Positions 53,710-61,844 of a stretch of DNA of 64,000 bases are shown piece after piece (the stretch's first letter is position 1; the number at the start of each line of letters is the position of its first letter). Origin of the DNA: Ignavibacteriales bacterium (lineage in GTDB: Bacteria; Bacteroidota; Ignavibacteria; Ignavibacteriales; Ignavibacteriaceae). Location: the NCBI GenBank assembly GCA_016707585.1, contig JADJHL010000008.1, positions 434,001-498,000 of the forward strand, written 5' to 3'. The notes below the pieces were generated by a model. The model did no database searches, was not told the origin of the DNA, and worked only from the letters and a program-made list of their open reading frames with translations. A program made the translations under genes and the position numbers.

Positions 53710-54783
53710 ATGGAAGCAATTGGAAATATTTTGTGGTCAATCATTAGCTTTTACAATTTTTTATTAATCAGAATTGTAATCGTACTTGTAATGATGTTAT
53801 TGACTGCCGCTTATCTTGTTTACTTTGAAAGAAAAATAAGTGCCTGGGCACAAAATCGATTAGGACCAAACAGAGTTGGTTGGTACGGATTGCTTCAATC
53901 TTTTGCAGATGTTTTTAAACTTTTATTTAAAGAAGATATTGTTCCAGATGTAGCAAATAAAAAGATTCATGCTCTTGCCCCAATGATTGCTTTATTTGTT
54001 GCATTTACAACTTATGCTGTAATTCCAATTGGGCCAGGGGTTACAATTGCCGGATATGAAATCCCAATGGTTATTGCTGATGTTAACATTGGAATTTTAT
54101 ACGTACTTGCTTTAACATCATTAGGCGTGTACGGTATTACGTTTGCAGGTTGGTCTTCCGGAAGTAAATATTCTCTTCTTGGTGGAATTCGTTCATCTGC
54201 ACAAATGATTTCTTACGAAATCTCCATGGGATTTTCGGTTGGCGGTGTTATTCTTTTATCAGAATCTTTAAGACCAATTGCAATTGTAGAATCGCAAGGT
54301 GGATATTTTTTAGGATTTATTCCTTTTTGGAATGCGCTCATTCAACCAATTGGATTTATAACATTTCTCGTATCCGCATTTGCAGAAACGAACAGGTTGC
54401 CATTCGATTTACCAGAAGCAGAGCCGGAACTTGTCGGTGGTTATCACACAGAATATAGCTCGATGAAGTTTGCAGCATTCTTCTTAGCAGAGTATGCAAA
54501 TATGTTAATAGCAAGTACATTAATTGTAACTTTGTATCTTGGTGGCTGGCAAATTCCATATATTGAAACTTTAGGGCTGTCATCAGGCTTGGTAATAGCA
54601 TTACAGGTTTTAGGATTTTTTATAAAAGTTGGAGCATTGTTATTTTTCTTTATCTGGGTAAGATGGAGCATTCCAAGATTTCGTTACGATCAATTAATGA
54701 ATCTTGGTTGGAAAGTAATGTTTCCACTATCGTTGCTCAATATTATTTGGGTAGCAATTTTAATAATGATTTTTAAACTATAA
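53710..54783 (+). CDS. nuoH: NADH-quinone oxidoreductase subunit H
   Basis: A 357-residue membrane subunit that forms part of the quinone-binding site. Hallmarks: AYLVYFERKISAWAQNRLGPNRVG near residue 35, FLVSAFAETNRLPFDLPEAEPELVGGYHTEYS near residue 218 and the C-terminal FFIWVRWSIPRFRYDQLMNLGWKV. Follows nuoG by 21 bases. Complete and intact. Confidence 0.95.
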   Translation: MEAIGNILWSIISFYNFLLIRIVIVLVMMLLTAAYLVYFERKISAWAQNRLGPNRVGWYGLLQSFADVFKLLFKEDIVPDVANKKIHALAPMIALFVAFTTYAVIPIGPGVTIAGYEIPMVIADVNIGILYVLALTSLGVYGITFAGWSSGSKYSLLGGIRSSAQMISYEISMGFSVGGVILLSESLRPIAIVESQGGYFLGFIPFWNALIQPIGFITFLVSAFAETNRLPFDLPEAEPELVGGYHTEYSSMKFAAFFLAEYANMLIASTLIVTLYLGGWQIPYIETLGLSSGLVIALQVLGFFIKVGALLFFFIWVRWSIPRFRYDQLMNLGWKVMFPLSLLNIIWVAILIMIFKL

Positions 54784-54833
54784 TTTTTAATCATCAAACG
54801 TTGATTGAATGATAAATTATAATCGGAGTTTTA

Positions 54834-55343
54834 ATGACAGATAATAAAATACCACCAAAAAAGAGAATCAAAGATTTAACTCTTGGTGAAAAAATCTACA
54901 TTCCGGAAATTGGTAAAGGATTATGGTTAACTCTTAAGACCATGTTCAAACCAAAATTTACAATGCAATATCCTGAAGAAAGATTTGATCCATCAGGTTC
55001 ATATCGTGGCAGACCTGTACTTGTTCAGGAAAATAATGGTGAAGAACGTTGCGTTGCTTGTGGATTGTGTTCACGCGTTTGTCCTGCACTTGCAATTGAA
55101 GTTCAAGCTGCTGAAACTGAAAGAGAAAAAGAAAGATATCCTGAAAAATTTGAGATAAATATGTTGCGTTGCATCTTCTGCGGATTCTGCGAAGAGGTTT
55201 GTCCTGAAGAAGCAATCGTTATGAGCAAAGATTACGAGTTAACTTTTACAAACAGAGAAGATGCAATTTATGGTAAGGATAAACTTTTAACTCCTGTAGC
55301 TAATTTACAGGATAGAATTGATTTCTTAAGAAATTATAGATAA
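54834..55343 (+). CDS. nuoI: NADH-quinone oxidoreductase subunit I
   Basis: A 169-residue subunit carrying two [4Fe-4S] clusters, CVACGLCSRVCP and CIFCGFCEEVCP. Follows nuoH by 50 bases. Together nuoGHI form the quinone-proximal module; the remaining subunits (A-F, J-N) are not in the window. Confidence 0.95.
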   Translation: MTDNKIPPKKRIKDLTLGEKIYIPEIGKGLWLTLKTMFKPKFTMQYPEERFDPSGSYRGRPVLVQENNGEERCVACGLCSRVCPALAIEVQAAETEREKERYPEKFEINMLRCIFCGFCEEVCPEEAIVMSKDYELTFTNREDAIYGKDKLLTPVANLQDRIDFLRNYR

Positions 55344-55448
55344 AGTTTATCTGTTCGGTTTTTATTTTGTTAGTTAATTGTGATTTATCTTGGGGTGAAT
55401 CATCTCGCCTCAATTTTCTCAATCTATATTAAAAATATTGGATTAATT

Positions 55449-56987
55449 ATGTTATCCAAAACATTAACCAGCGCAACTTACGGAATAGATGCATATCTAG
55501 TTGAGGTTGAAACTCATGTCGAAAAACAAATTCCTGGATTTATAATTGTTGGCTTACCAGATAATGCTGTACGTGAAAGTCGTGAAAGAGTAATTGCTGC
55601 AATTAAAAATTCTGGAATAAAATTCCCCACTAAAAAATTTACTATAAATCTTGCACCGGCAGATATTAAAAAAGAAGGAAGTTCATTCGATTTAGCAATT
55701 GCAATCGGAATTTTAACTGCTGAAGAATTAGTCTCAGATAAGTTTTTATCAGATTCAATTTTTCTAGGTGAACTTTCACTTGATGGAACATTACGGCACA
55801 TCAAAGGTGCTTTGCCAATTGCAGTTGAAGCAAAGAAAAAAGGGATTAAAAGAATCATCTTACCTAAAGAATCTGCAAACGAAGCAGCTATTGTTGATGA
55901 AATTGATGTTTTCGGATTTGAAAATCTTACTGAAGTTATATCTTTTCTAAATGAAGAATCAAATCCAGAAAAAGTATTTACAAACAAAGATGAACTTTTT
56001 TCTGCAATAAATAATTATCATTTAGATTTTTCAGATGTTAAAGGACAAGAAAATGTAAAACGTGCCTTAGAAGTTGCTGCTTCTGGTGCACACAATATTT
56101 TAATGATTGGGCCTCCAGGCTCAGGAAAAACAATGCTCGCAAAAAGATTTCCATCGATACTACCGCCATTAACATTTGATGAAGCACTTGAAACAACTAA
56201 GATTCATTCGATAGCAGGAATTTTACCTAAGAGCAAAGCAATAATTACGGAAAGACCGTTTAGGAGTCCACACCACACAGTTAGTGATGCAGCTTTAGTT
56301 GGAGGTGGATCATTTCCAAAACCTGGAGAAGTTTCTTTTGCCCACTTTGGAGTTTTATTTTTAGATGAACTTCCGGAATTCAAAAAAAATGTTTTAGAAG
56401 TCTTACGTCAACCACTTGAAGATGCAAAAGTAACAGTAAGTCGTTCAAAACTATCATTAGAATTTCCTGCAAATTTTATGTTAGCAGCTGCGATGAATCC
56501 CTGTCCATGTGGGTTTTATACAGATCCGAATAAAGAGTGCACTTGTGCTCCACCACAAATTCAAAGATATATGGCAAAAATTTCTGGTCCTTTGTTGGAT
56601 AGAATTGATATTCATATTGAAGTTCCTGCTGTTAAGTATAAAGAGTTGTCTTCGAAATCAAATGGAGAAAAATCTGAAGAGATTAGAAAAAGAGTAATTG
56701 CAGCAAGACAAATTCAACTTGAAAGATTTAAAGATTTAAAATATGTATTTAACAATGGCGATATGGGCTCAAAAGAAGTAAGAACATTTTGCAAGTTAGA
56801 TGAACAAGGGGAAGAATTATTAAAGATGGCGATGACAAAGTTGGGATTATCTGCAAGAGCTTATGATAGAATATTAAAAGTAAGCAGAACAATTGCAGAT
56901 TTAGAAAACTCAGAAAACATTTTACCACAGCATATCAGCGAAGCAATTCAATATAGAAGTTTAGATCGCGAACTTTGGAAGCATTAA
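55449..56987 (+). CDS. comM: YifB/ComM family Mg-chelatase-like ATPase
   Basis: A 512-residue AAA+ protein like ComM, a hexameric helicase that promotes branch migration during natural transformation. N-terminal ComM domain (VEKQIPGFIIVGLPDNAVRESRERV), central Mg-chelatase AAA+ core with Walker A GPPGSGKT, and LFLDELPEF as Walker B; a zinc-binding MNPCPCGF...C segment follows. I moved the start to ATG 55449, which gives the family's normal size and N-terminus. The preceding 23 codons look unlike the family. Confidence 0.92.
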   Translation: MLSKTLTSATYGIDAYLVEVETHVEKQIPGFIIVGLPDNAVRESRERVIAAIKNSGIKFPTKKFTINLAPADIKKEGSSFDLAIAIGILTAEELVSDKFLSDSIFLGELSLDGTLRHIKGALPIAVEAKKKGIKRIILPKESANEAAIVDEIDVFGFENLTEVISFLNEESNPEKVFTNKDELFSAINNYHLDFSDVKGQENVKRALEVAASGAHNILMIGPPGSGKTMLAKRFPSILPPLTFDEALETTKIHSIAGILPKSKAIITERPFRSPHHTVSDAALVGGGSFPKPGEVSFAHFGVLFLDELPEFKKNVLEVLRQPLEDAKVTVSRSKLSLEFPANFMLAAAMNPCPCGFYTDPNKECTCAPPQIQRYMAKISGPLLDRIDIHIEVPAVKYKELSSKSNGEKSEEIRKRVIAARQIQLERFKDLKYVFNNGDMGSKEVRTFCKLDEQGEELLKMAMTKLGLSARAYDRILKVSRTIADLENSENILPQHISEAIQYRSLDRELWKH

Positions 56988-56991
56988 TAAA

Positions 56992-57016
56992 AAAAGCCGA
57001 GACAAGCCCGGCTTTT
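56992..57016. terminator. Bidirectional terminator between comM and the lipoprotein gene
   Basis: 8-bp stem AAAAGCCG (56992-56999) / CGGCTTTT (57009-57016) with a 9-base loop. The A-rich and T-rich flanks let it act on both converging genes. Confidence 0.85.
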
Positions 57017-57039
57017 AAGTTAACAATTATATTATTTTA

Positions 57040-57741
57040 TTAGAATTGAGAAAGTTCTTTTTCAACTACTGTGTGATAGCCAAGTAGTCTTAAGTTATTA
57101 ACACCATATTTTCCATATTGTGGAATAATGAAATCACCACTTGTAGGACGTTGTAAGAAAACTAAAACTTTTCCTTGTTTTGTGGTAAGTTCAGCAAATA
57201 CATATTTTAAATTTGATGGCCAAATTCCGGCAGCTTCAACATGAATGTCTGTTCCATCTGATTTCCAATTTGCTACTCCAAGTTCACTCATCTCTGTGTT
57301 GTTAGTAAATGGTGATTCTGTGTAACTCGAAATATTATCAAGACTTAAACCATAAACAGAAATATTATTTACTTGATTAATATTAATTCCATTAACCTTA
57401 AAGAAAGCTTTATCAATTTTATTGATAAAAAACATTTTTGGAGCAATTGAATAATTGTTAAAGTTAACAACTACAAATAGCTGAGTATATTTAGATTGAT
57501 TATCTGACATATAGCATTCTAATATAGTTTCGCTTTCAGTAGATGTTGAAAACTTAATTCCTTTAACTTCTGAGAAACTGAAAAGATATGAATATGGAAA
57601 TCCATTAGGTACAATTGTACCATCGTGAGAGATTGATTTTTCTAGAATTGGACTTGTAGGAAGTGAATTATCTAAAACATCTGAACATGAAACAAGAACG
57701 AAAGAAAAGATTGCGACAAAAAGAACTACTAGGTTTTTCAT
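57040..57741 (-). CDS. Putative lipoprotein, unknown function
   Basis: A 233-residue exported protein on the minus strand, with a lipoprotein signal (NLVVLFVAIFSFVLVSC; lipobox LVSC). No recognised domain; the middle is strand-rich and Ser/Asn-rich. Its upstream promoter at 57810-57781 fits the Bacteroidota form. It faces comM and the terminator at 56992-57016. Confidence 0.7.
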   Translation of the reverse strand: MKNLVVLFVAIFSFVLVSCSDVLDNSLPTSPILEKSISHDGTIVPNGFPYSYLFSFSEVKGIKFSTSTESETILECYMSDNQSKYTQLFVVVNFNNYSIAPKMFFINKIDKAFFKVNGININQVNNISVYGLSLDNISSYTESPFTNNTEMSELGVANWKSDGTDIHVEAAGIWPSNLKYVFAELTTKQGKVLVFLQRPTSGDFIIPQYGKYGVNNLRLLGYHTVVEKELSQF

Positions 57742-57780
57742 AGAGAGCCCCTATTTATATTGTTGTTAATTATTTAATTA

Positions 57781-57810
57781 TAAATTTACCAGTTGGCCTT
57801 TTAGCGACAA
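57781..57810 (-). promoter_or_regulatory. Predicted promoter of the lipoprotein gene
   Basis: On the minus strand TTG (57810-57808), spacer of 19 and TAAATTTA (57788-57781); the last base differs from TAnnTTTG. About 40 bases before the ATG. Confidence 0.5.
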
Positions 57811-58080
57811 GTAGCGTACCAATTTTATCAAATTGAAAAATTGCATCAAATCAAAACATTTTTATTTATTAAAATCGAGCGAATTACAAATTTTCCGCGA
57901 AAATTTTGTCTTCGGTAAAAATTACATTCAAAATTTGTTTGAGATAGCTTTGGAGGATTTAACTTTTAAGTAGAACTGACAAAATTTTTTCATCTAATCA
58001 AATTCAAACATCTGAAAATACAATTAACTATCTTAATCATACAGAAATAAAATATTTAGCTTGAATATAGTCTCAAATTA

Positions 58081-58112
58081 TTTGCATTTTTATTTGAATA
58101 AAAATATATTTG
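58081..58112 (+). promoter_or_regulatory. Predicted promoter of the tRNA-ribosomal gene cluster
   Basis: TTTG (58081-58084), spacer of 20, TATATTTG (58105-58112): an exact fit to the Bacteroidota consensus, 28 bases before the tRNA-Tyr gene. Confidence 0.78.
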
Positions 58113-58140
58113 TCGCTCGCTTTTATTTTAGCATTATTCT

Positions 58141-58224
58141 GGGCGGACGCCGGAGTTGGAGAGCCGGGGCGGACTGTAAATCCGTTGGCATGCGCCTTTG
58201 GGGGTTCGAATCCCTCGCCGCCCA
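58141..58224 (+). tRNA. tRNA-Tyr (GTA)
   Basis: Anticodon loop CTGTAAA between stems GCGGA and TCCGT (one G-T pair). Long variable arm as expected for tRNA-Tyr. T-loop TTCGAAT between GGGGG and CCCTC. The seventh acceptor pair is A-G, a mismatch; the first six are paired. No CCA encoded. Confidence 0.93.
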
Positions 58225-58276
58225 CATAATACTTGCTATATAAAGTAAAATCTGGTTCTTTTTTATTTTGGAATTT

Positions 58277-58353
<77 letters not shown>

Positions 58354-58408
58354 AAAAAAGACTGAGTTTTAAGTCTGGTTCTCAAAATTGATTGATAATC
58401 ATATCTAC

Positions 58409-58481
58409 GCTGACGTAGCTCAGTTGGTAGAGCACATCCTTGGTAAGGATGAGGTCACCGGTTCAATCCCGGTCGTCAGCT
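58409..58481 (+). tRNA. tRNA-Thr (GGT)
   Basis: Acceptor GCTGACG/CGTCAGC, anticodon loop TTGGTAA between CATCC and GGATG, T-loop TTCAATC. No CCA encoded. Confidence 0.96.
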
Positions 58482-58516
58482 CAAGTAAAAAGGTTTGAAT
58501 AGTTTAAGGAAAAAAA

Positions 58517-58681
58517 ATGGCTAAAAGCAATATCAGACAAATTATTGTTTTAGAAAGTACTGCTGGAACAGGTTATAGATATTCTACAACAAAGAATAAA
58601 AGAACACATCCTGCACGCGTTGAATATAAAAAATATGACCCTGTTGTAAGAAAACACGTAGTATTCAAAGAAACAAAATAA
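58517..58681 (+). CDS. rpmG: 50S ribosomal protein L33
   Basis: A 54-residue ribosomal protein: MAKSNIRQIIVLESTAGTG start, middle YRYSTTKNKRTHPARVEYKKY and C-terminal VFKETK, all typical of L33. It lacks the Cys pairs of zinc-binding forms. An AAGGA site precedes the ATG. It sits between tRNA-Thr and tRNA-Trp, where many bacteria have tuf. Confidence 0.95.
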   Translation: MAKSNIRQIIVLESTAGTGYRYSTTKNKRTHPARVEYKKYDPVVRKHVVFKETK

Positions 58682-58686
58682 TGAAT

Positions 58687-58759
58687 ACGTCAGTGGCTCA
58701 ATTGGTAGAGCAGCGGTCTCCAAAACCGCAGGTTGGGGGTTCGAGTCCCTCCTGACGTG
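58687..58759 (+). tRNA. tRNA-Trp (CCA)
   Basis: Acceptor ACGTCAG/CTGACGT, anticodon loop CTCCAAA between GCGGT and ACCGC, T-loop TTCGAGT. Begins 5 bases after the rpmG stop and ends 19 before secE. Confidence 0.96.
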
Positions 58760-58778
58760 CGAAACTCGAAAGGCTATC

Positions 58779-58961
58779 ATGAAAGAGAAAATAATTGCAT
58801 TTTTTCAAGACGTTGTTAAAGAGATGAAAAAAGTTACTTGGCCAACTAAGGAAGAACTTATCGAATCTACCAAAATTGTTATTGTTGTTTGTGTGGTTTT
58901 AGCTTTATTTACTTATGTAATTGATCTGATTATTAACATGGCATTTAAAGGAATTTTTTAG
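58779..58961 (+). CDS. secE: Preprotein translocase subunit SecE
   Basis: A 60-residue single-span SecE: amphipathic helix FFQDVVKEMKKVTWPTKEEL with the conserved VTWPTKEE motif, then one membrane helix (IVIVVCVVLALFTYVIDLI). Normal short form for bacteria with the SecYEG translocon. Twelve bases before nusG. Confidence 0.95.
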   Translation: MKEKIIAFFQDVVKEMKKVTWPTKEELIESTKIVIVVCVVLALFTYVIDLIINMAFKGIF

Positions 58962-58972
58962 GTTAGATATAA

Positions 58973-59509
58973 ATGGAATCAAGATGGTACGTAGTAAGAA
59001 CTTTTTCTGGTCATGAAAACAAGGTTAAAACTCTTTTAGAAACCGGTTTAAATGAACATGAGCATTTGAAAGCTAAATTAACTGAAATTTTGGTACCAAT
59101 GGAAAAGGTTTTTGAAGTTAAAGATGGTAAGAAAAAGAGCAAAACTAAAAATTTCTTTCCTGGTTATATTCTTGTTAATGCAGACTTAGACAATCAAGTA
59201 AAAGATTTTATTCTAAATACACAATCTGTAATGGGCTTTTTAGGCACTGGTGGAAATCCAAATCCATTACATCCTGAAGAAGTTAGAAGAATTGTTGGCA
59301 GAATTACGCAAGATAGCTCTACTGAAAGAATGGAAACGATCTTTAGAAGTGGTGATCTTGTTAAAATTGTTGATGGTCCTTTCAATAATTTTTCGGGTAC
59401 AATTGAAGAAGTTAATGAAGAAAAGATGAAAATAAAGGTTATGGTTTCAATTTTTGGTAGAAAAACACCAGTTGAAATCGATTTTGTTCAAGCGGAATTA
59501 GAAAAATAA
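58973..59509 (+). CDS. nusG: Transcription termination/antitermination factor NusG
   Basis: A 178-residue NusG: N-terminal NGN domain (WYVVRTFSGHENKVKTLLE...FFPGYILVNADLD) and a C-terminal KOW domain (GDLVKIVDGPFNNFSGTIEEVN). Couples transcribing RNA polymerase to Rho and ribosome. Canonical position between secE and rplK. Confidence 0.96.
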   Translation: MESRWYVVRTFSGHENKVKTLLETGLNEHEHLKAKLTEILVPMEKVFEVKDGKKKSKTKNFFPGYILVNADLDNQVKDFILNTQSVMGFLGTGGNPNPLHPEEVRRIVGRITQDSSTERMETIFRSGDLVKIVDGPFNNFSGTIEEVNEEKMKIKVMVSIFGRKTPVEIDFVQAELEK

Positions 59510-59536
59510 TTATTAGATATTTAATTAGGTTACAAA

Positions 59537-59962
59537 ATGGCTAAAAAAATTGATTCATATATAAAATTACAAATTCCTGCTGGTAAAGCTAATCCATCAC
59601 CACCAGTTGGCCCTGCTCTTGGACAAAAAGGTGTTAACATTATGGAGTTCTGTAAGCAATTTAATGCAAGAACTCAGGATAAGGATGGATTGATAATTCC
59701 TGTTGTAATAACAGTTTTTAGTGATAAATCATTTACTTTTATTACAAAAACACCACCTGCTTCTATTTTGTTAAAAAGAGCAGCAAAGCTTGAAAGAGGA
59801 TCAGCTGAATCACATAGAACAAAAGTTGGTAAGGTTACAAAAAAACAGGTTAAAGAAATTGCTGAAGTGAAAATGCCGGATTTAAATGCATTTGATGTTG
59901 ATCATGCAATGAGTATGATTTCTGGAACTGCGCGTAGTATGGGTATAACAGTAGAAGATTAA
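59537..59962 (+). CDS. rplK: 50S ribosomal protein L11
   Basis: A 141-residue L11 with the KLQIPAGKANPSPPVGPALG signature and the C-terminal rRNA-binding domain (LKRAAKLERGSAE...). Part of the GTPase-associated stalk base. Standard position and size. Confidence 0.97.
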   Translation: MAKKIDSYIKLQIPAGKANPSPPVGPALGQKGVNIMEFCKQFNARTQDKDGLIIPVVITVFSDKSFTFITKTPPASILLKRAAKLERGSAESHRTKVGKVTKKQVKEIAEVKMPDLNAFDVDHAMSMISGTARSMGITVED

Positions 59963-60004
59963 TTCAAACAATTTTGGATAGTTAAAATTTATTGGTGATT
60001 TAAG

Positions 60005-60703
60005 ATGCAAACAACAAAAAGAAATAAAGAAATATTAAAATCTGTAAAGCTTGAAAAAGAATACACTTTACCAGAAGCAATCTCAATACTTAAAGATCAA
60101 TCAAAAGTTAAATTTGTTGAATCTTTAGATTGTGCAATTCGTTTAGGTGTTGATCCTAGACATGCAGATCAAATGGTAAGAGGAACAGTTTCTTTACCAC
60201 ACGGAACTGGTAAAACTGTTAAAGTTTTGGTAATTGCTAAAGGTGCTAAAATTCAAGAAGCCTTAGATGCAGGTGCTGATCATGCAGGATTTGAAGATTA
60301 TTTAGAAAAAATTAAAGGTGGGTGGGCTGATGTTGATGTTGTTGTTGCCACTCCAGATTCTATGTCCGAACTTGGAAAATTAGGAAAGATTTTAGGACCA
60401 AAAGGTTTGATGCCTAATCCTAAAAGTGGAACAGTTACAATGGATGTTGCAAAAGCTGTTAAAGAAGTTAAAGGTGGAAAAATTGAGTTTAGAGTTGAAA
60501 AAACTGGAATTGTCCACACTTCATTAGGTAAATTAAATTTTGATACGGATAAGCTTGTGGATAATACTAAAGCCTTTTTAAATATGATAGTTAAACTAAA
60601 ACCTTCATCTGCAAAAGGTTTGTACGTTAAAAGTTTGTTTTTATCAAGTACAATGGGGCCAGGACTTAAAATTGCTAAAGACGAGTTAAGTCTTAATCAA
60701 TAA
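60005..60703 (+). CDS. rplA: 50S ribosomal protein L1
   Basis: A 232-residue L1: LPHGTGKTVKVLVIAKG and the hinge region LGKLGKILGPKGLMPNPKSGTV, both typical. Forms the mobile L1 stalk and in many bacteria represses its own operon by binding the mRNA leader. Confidence 0.97.
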   Translation: MQTTKRNKEILKSVKLEKEYTLPEAISILKDQSKVKFVESLDCAIRLGVDPRHADQMVRGTVSLPHGTGKTVKVLVIAKGAKIQEALDAGADHAGFEDYLEKIKGGWADVDVVVATPDSMSELGKLGKILGPKGLMPNPKSGTVTMDVAKAVKEVKGGKIEFRVEKTGIVHTSLGKLNFDTDKLVDNTKAFLNMIVKLKPSSAKGLYVKSLFLSSTMGPGLKIAKDELSLNQ

Positions 60704-60776
60704 AATAGAATACGCACTCATAATAAAATATAGCTTCTAACCGACCCGAAATAATAAAATGTGATACGGGAGAAAA

Positions 60777-61298
60777 ATGAATAAGAACGAAAAATCAGAG
60801 TTAATTGCCCAAGCTAAAGAATTGATAGATAATTCCACGGCAATCTATCTAACTGATTATGCTAAGATAAATGTTGCTGATATTAGTGACCTTAGAAATC
60901 AGTTTAGAAAAGAAGGCGTTAAATATAAAGTAATTAAAAATACTTTATTCAAACGTGCCTTGGTAGAATCAGGTAAATTTGAAAAGCTTGCAGATCATCT
61001 TGAAGGTATGACAGGATTTGCATTCGCTTCAACAAATCCAGTTGCACCAGCAAAGATAATAAAGAAGTACAATGATGCTTCACAAAAATTACCTCTTAAA
61101 GCTTGTTACATCGAAACACAATATTACGATGGTAGCAAACTTGCAGAGTTAGCTGCATTACCTTCTAAAGAAGAAGTTATTGCTGGTATCCTTGGTAGCT
61201 TAAATTCACCAGCATCAGGTATAGTTGGTGCAATTTCAGCAGTTATTAGAGACTTAGTAAGTGTAGTTGATGAAGTTTCTAAAAAGAAAGCCGCTTAA
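60777..61298 (+). CDS. rplJ: 50S ribosomal protein L10
   Basis: A 173-residue L10, stalk base protein that binds L7/L12 dimers. N-terminal YLTDYAKINVADISDLRNQFRKEGVKYKVIKNTLFKRAL is typical; the C-terminus is helical, where L12 attaches. A 73-base spacer from rplA might hold an L10-type leader, but I cannot demonstrate its fold. Confidence 0.96.
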   Translation: MNKNEKSELIAQAKELIDNSTAIYLTDYAKINVADISDLRNQFRKEGVKYKVIKNTLFKRALVESGKFEKLADHLEGMTGFAFASTNPVAPAKIIKKYNDASQKLPLKACYIETQYYDGSKLAELAALPSKEEVIAGILGSLNSPASGIVGAISAVIRDLVSVVDEVSKKKAA

Positions 61299-61332
61299 TT
61301 AAAACAAGAAATTAAATTCAGGAGAAATGAAA

Positions 61333-61710
61333 ATGTCAGAAAAAGTTGCACAAGCACTCGAACTTATAAAAGGAATGTCTCTTCTAGAAGCTTCAGAATT
61401 AAAGAAAGCACTTGAAGAAGAATTTGGTGTTACAGCAGCAGCTCCAGTTATGATGGCTGGTCCTGTTGGTGGCGCAGCAGCAGCTCCAGTTGAAGAACAA
61501 ACAGAATTTGATGTTATTCTGATGGCAGCTGGTGAGAAAAAAATTAATGTAATTAAAGTTGTAAGAGCTCATACAGGTTTAGGTTTAAAAGAAGCTAAAG
61601 ATCTTGTTGATGGCGCTCCAAAAACAGTTAAAGAACAAGCATCAAAAGATGAAGCCGAAAAAATCAAGAAAGAACTTGAAGAAGCCGGCGGAACTGTTAC
61701 TTTAAAGTAA
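61333..61710 (+). CDS. rplL: 50S ribosomal protein L7/L12
   Basis: A 125-residue L7/L12: dimerisation domain (KVAQALELIKGMSLLEASELKKALEEEFG), Ala/Pro-rich hinge (AAAPVMMAGPVGGAAAAPVEE) region and the C-terminal factor-binding domain (KINVIKVVRAHTGLGLKEAKDLVDGAP). I chose ATG 61333 because the GGAG site at 61321-61324 is spaced well for it and too close to the in-frame ATG 61327. Confidence 0.96.
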   Translation: MSEKVAQALELIKGMSLLEASELKKALEEEFGVTAAAPVMMAGPVGGAAAAPVEEQTEFDVILMAAGEKKINVIKVVRAHTGLGLKEAKDLVDGAPKTVKEQASKDEAEKIKKELEEAGGTVTLK

Positions 61711-61741
61711 TCGCATTAAATATTTTATTTGATCTTTTCTA

Positions 61742-61776
61742 AGTGATAAGACGGTAAAATCCGTCTTATCGCTTTT
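61742..61776 (+). terminator. Terminator/attenuator between rplL and rpoB
   Basis: 13-bp stem AGTGATAAGACGG (61742-61754) / CCGTCTTATCGCT (61761-61773, one G-T pair), 6-base loop, then TTTTG. Matches the position of the rplL-rpoB attenuator in many bacteria. Confidence 0.88.
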
Positions 61777-61844
61777 GTATTATATAGAAACGTTGTTTAG
61801 GATGCTCTTTTAATAGCATTTGATAATTTTTAGGAGGTTTTCAA

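Larger units (their letters stand above)
57742..58140. other. Intergenic region (399 bp) with promoters facing both ways
   Basis: AT-rich region between the leftward lipoprotein gene and the rightward tRNA cluster. It contains the promoter at 57781-57810 (minus) and at 58081-58112 (plus). No gene or further structure is evident to me. Confidence 0.6.

Noticed and set aside
60704..60776. L10 leader RNA before rplJ
   Set aside because: I could not identify the conserved kink-turn and loop in this short AT-rich spacer; left unannotated.
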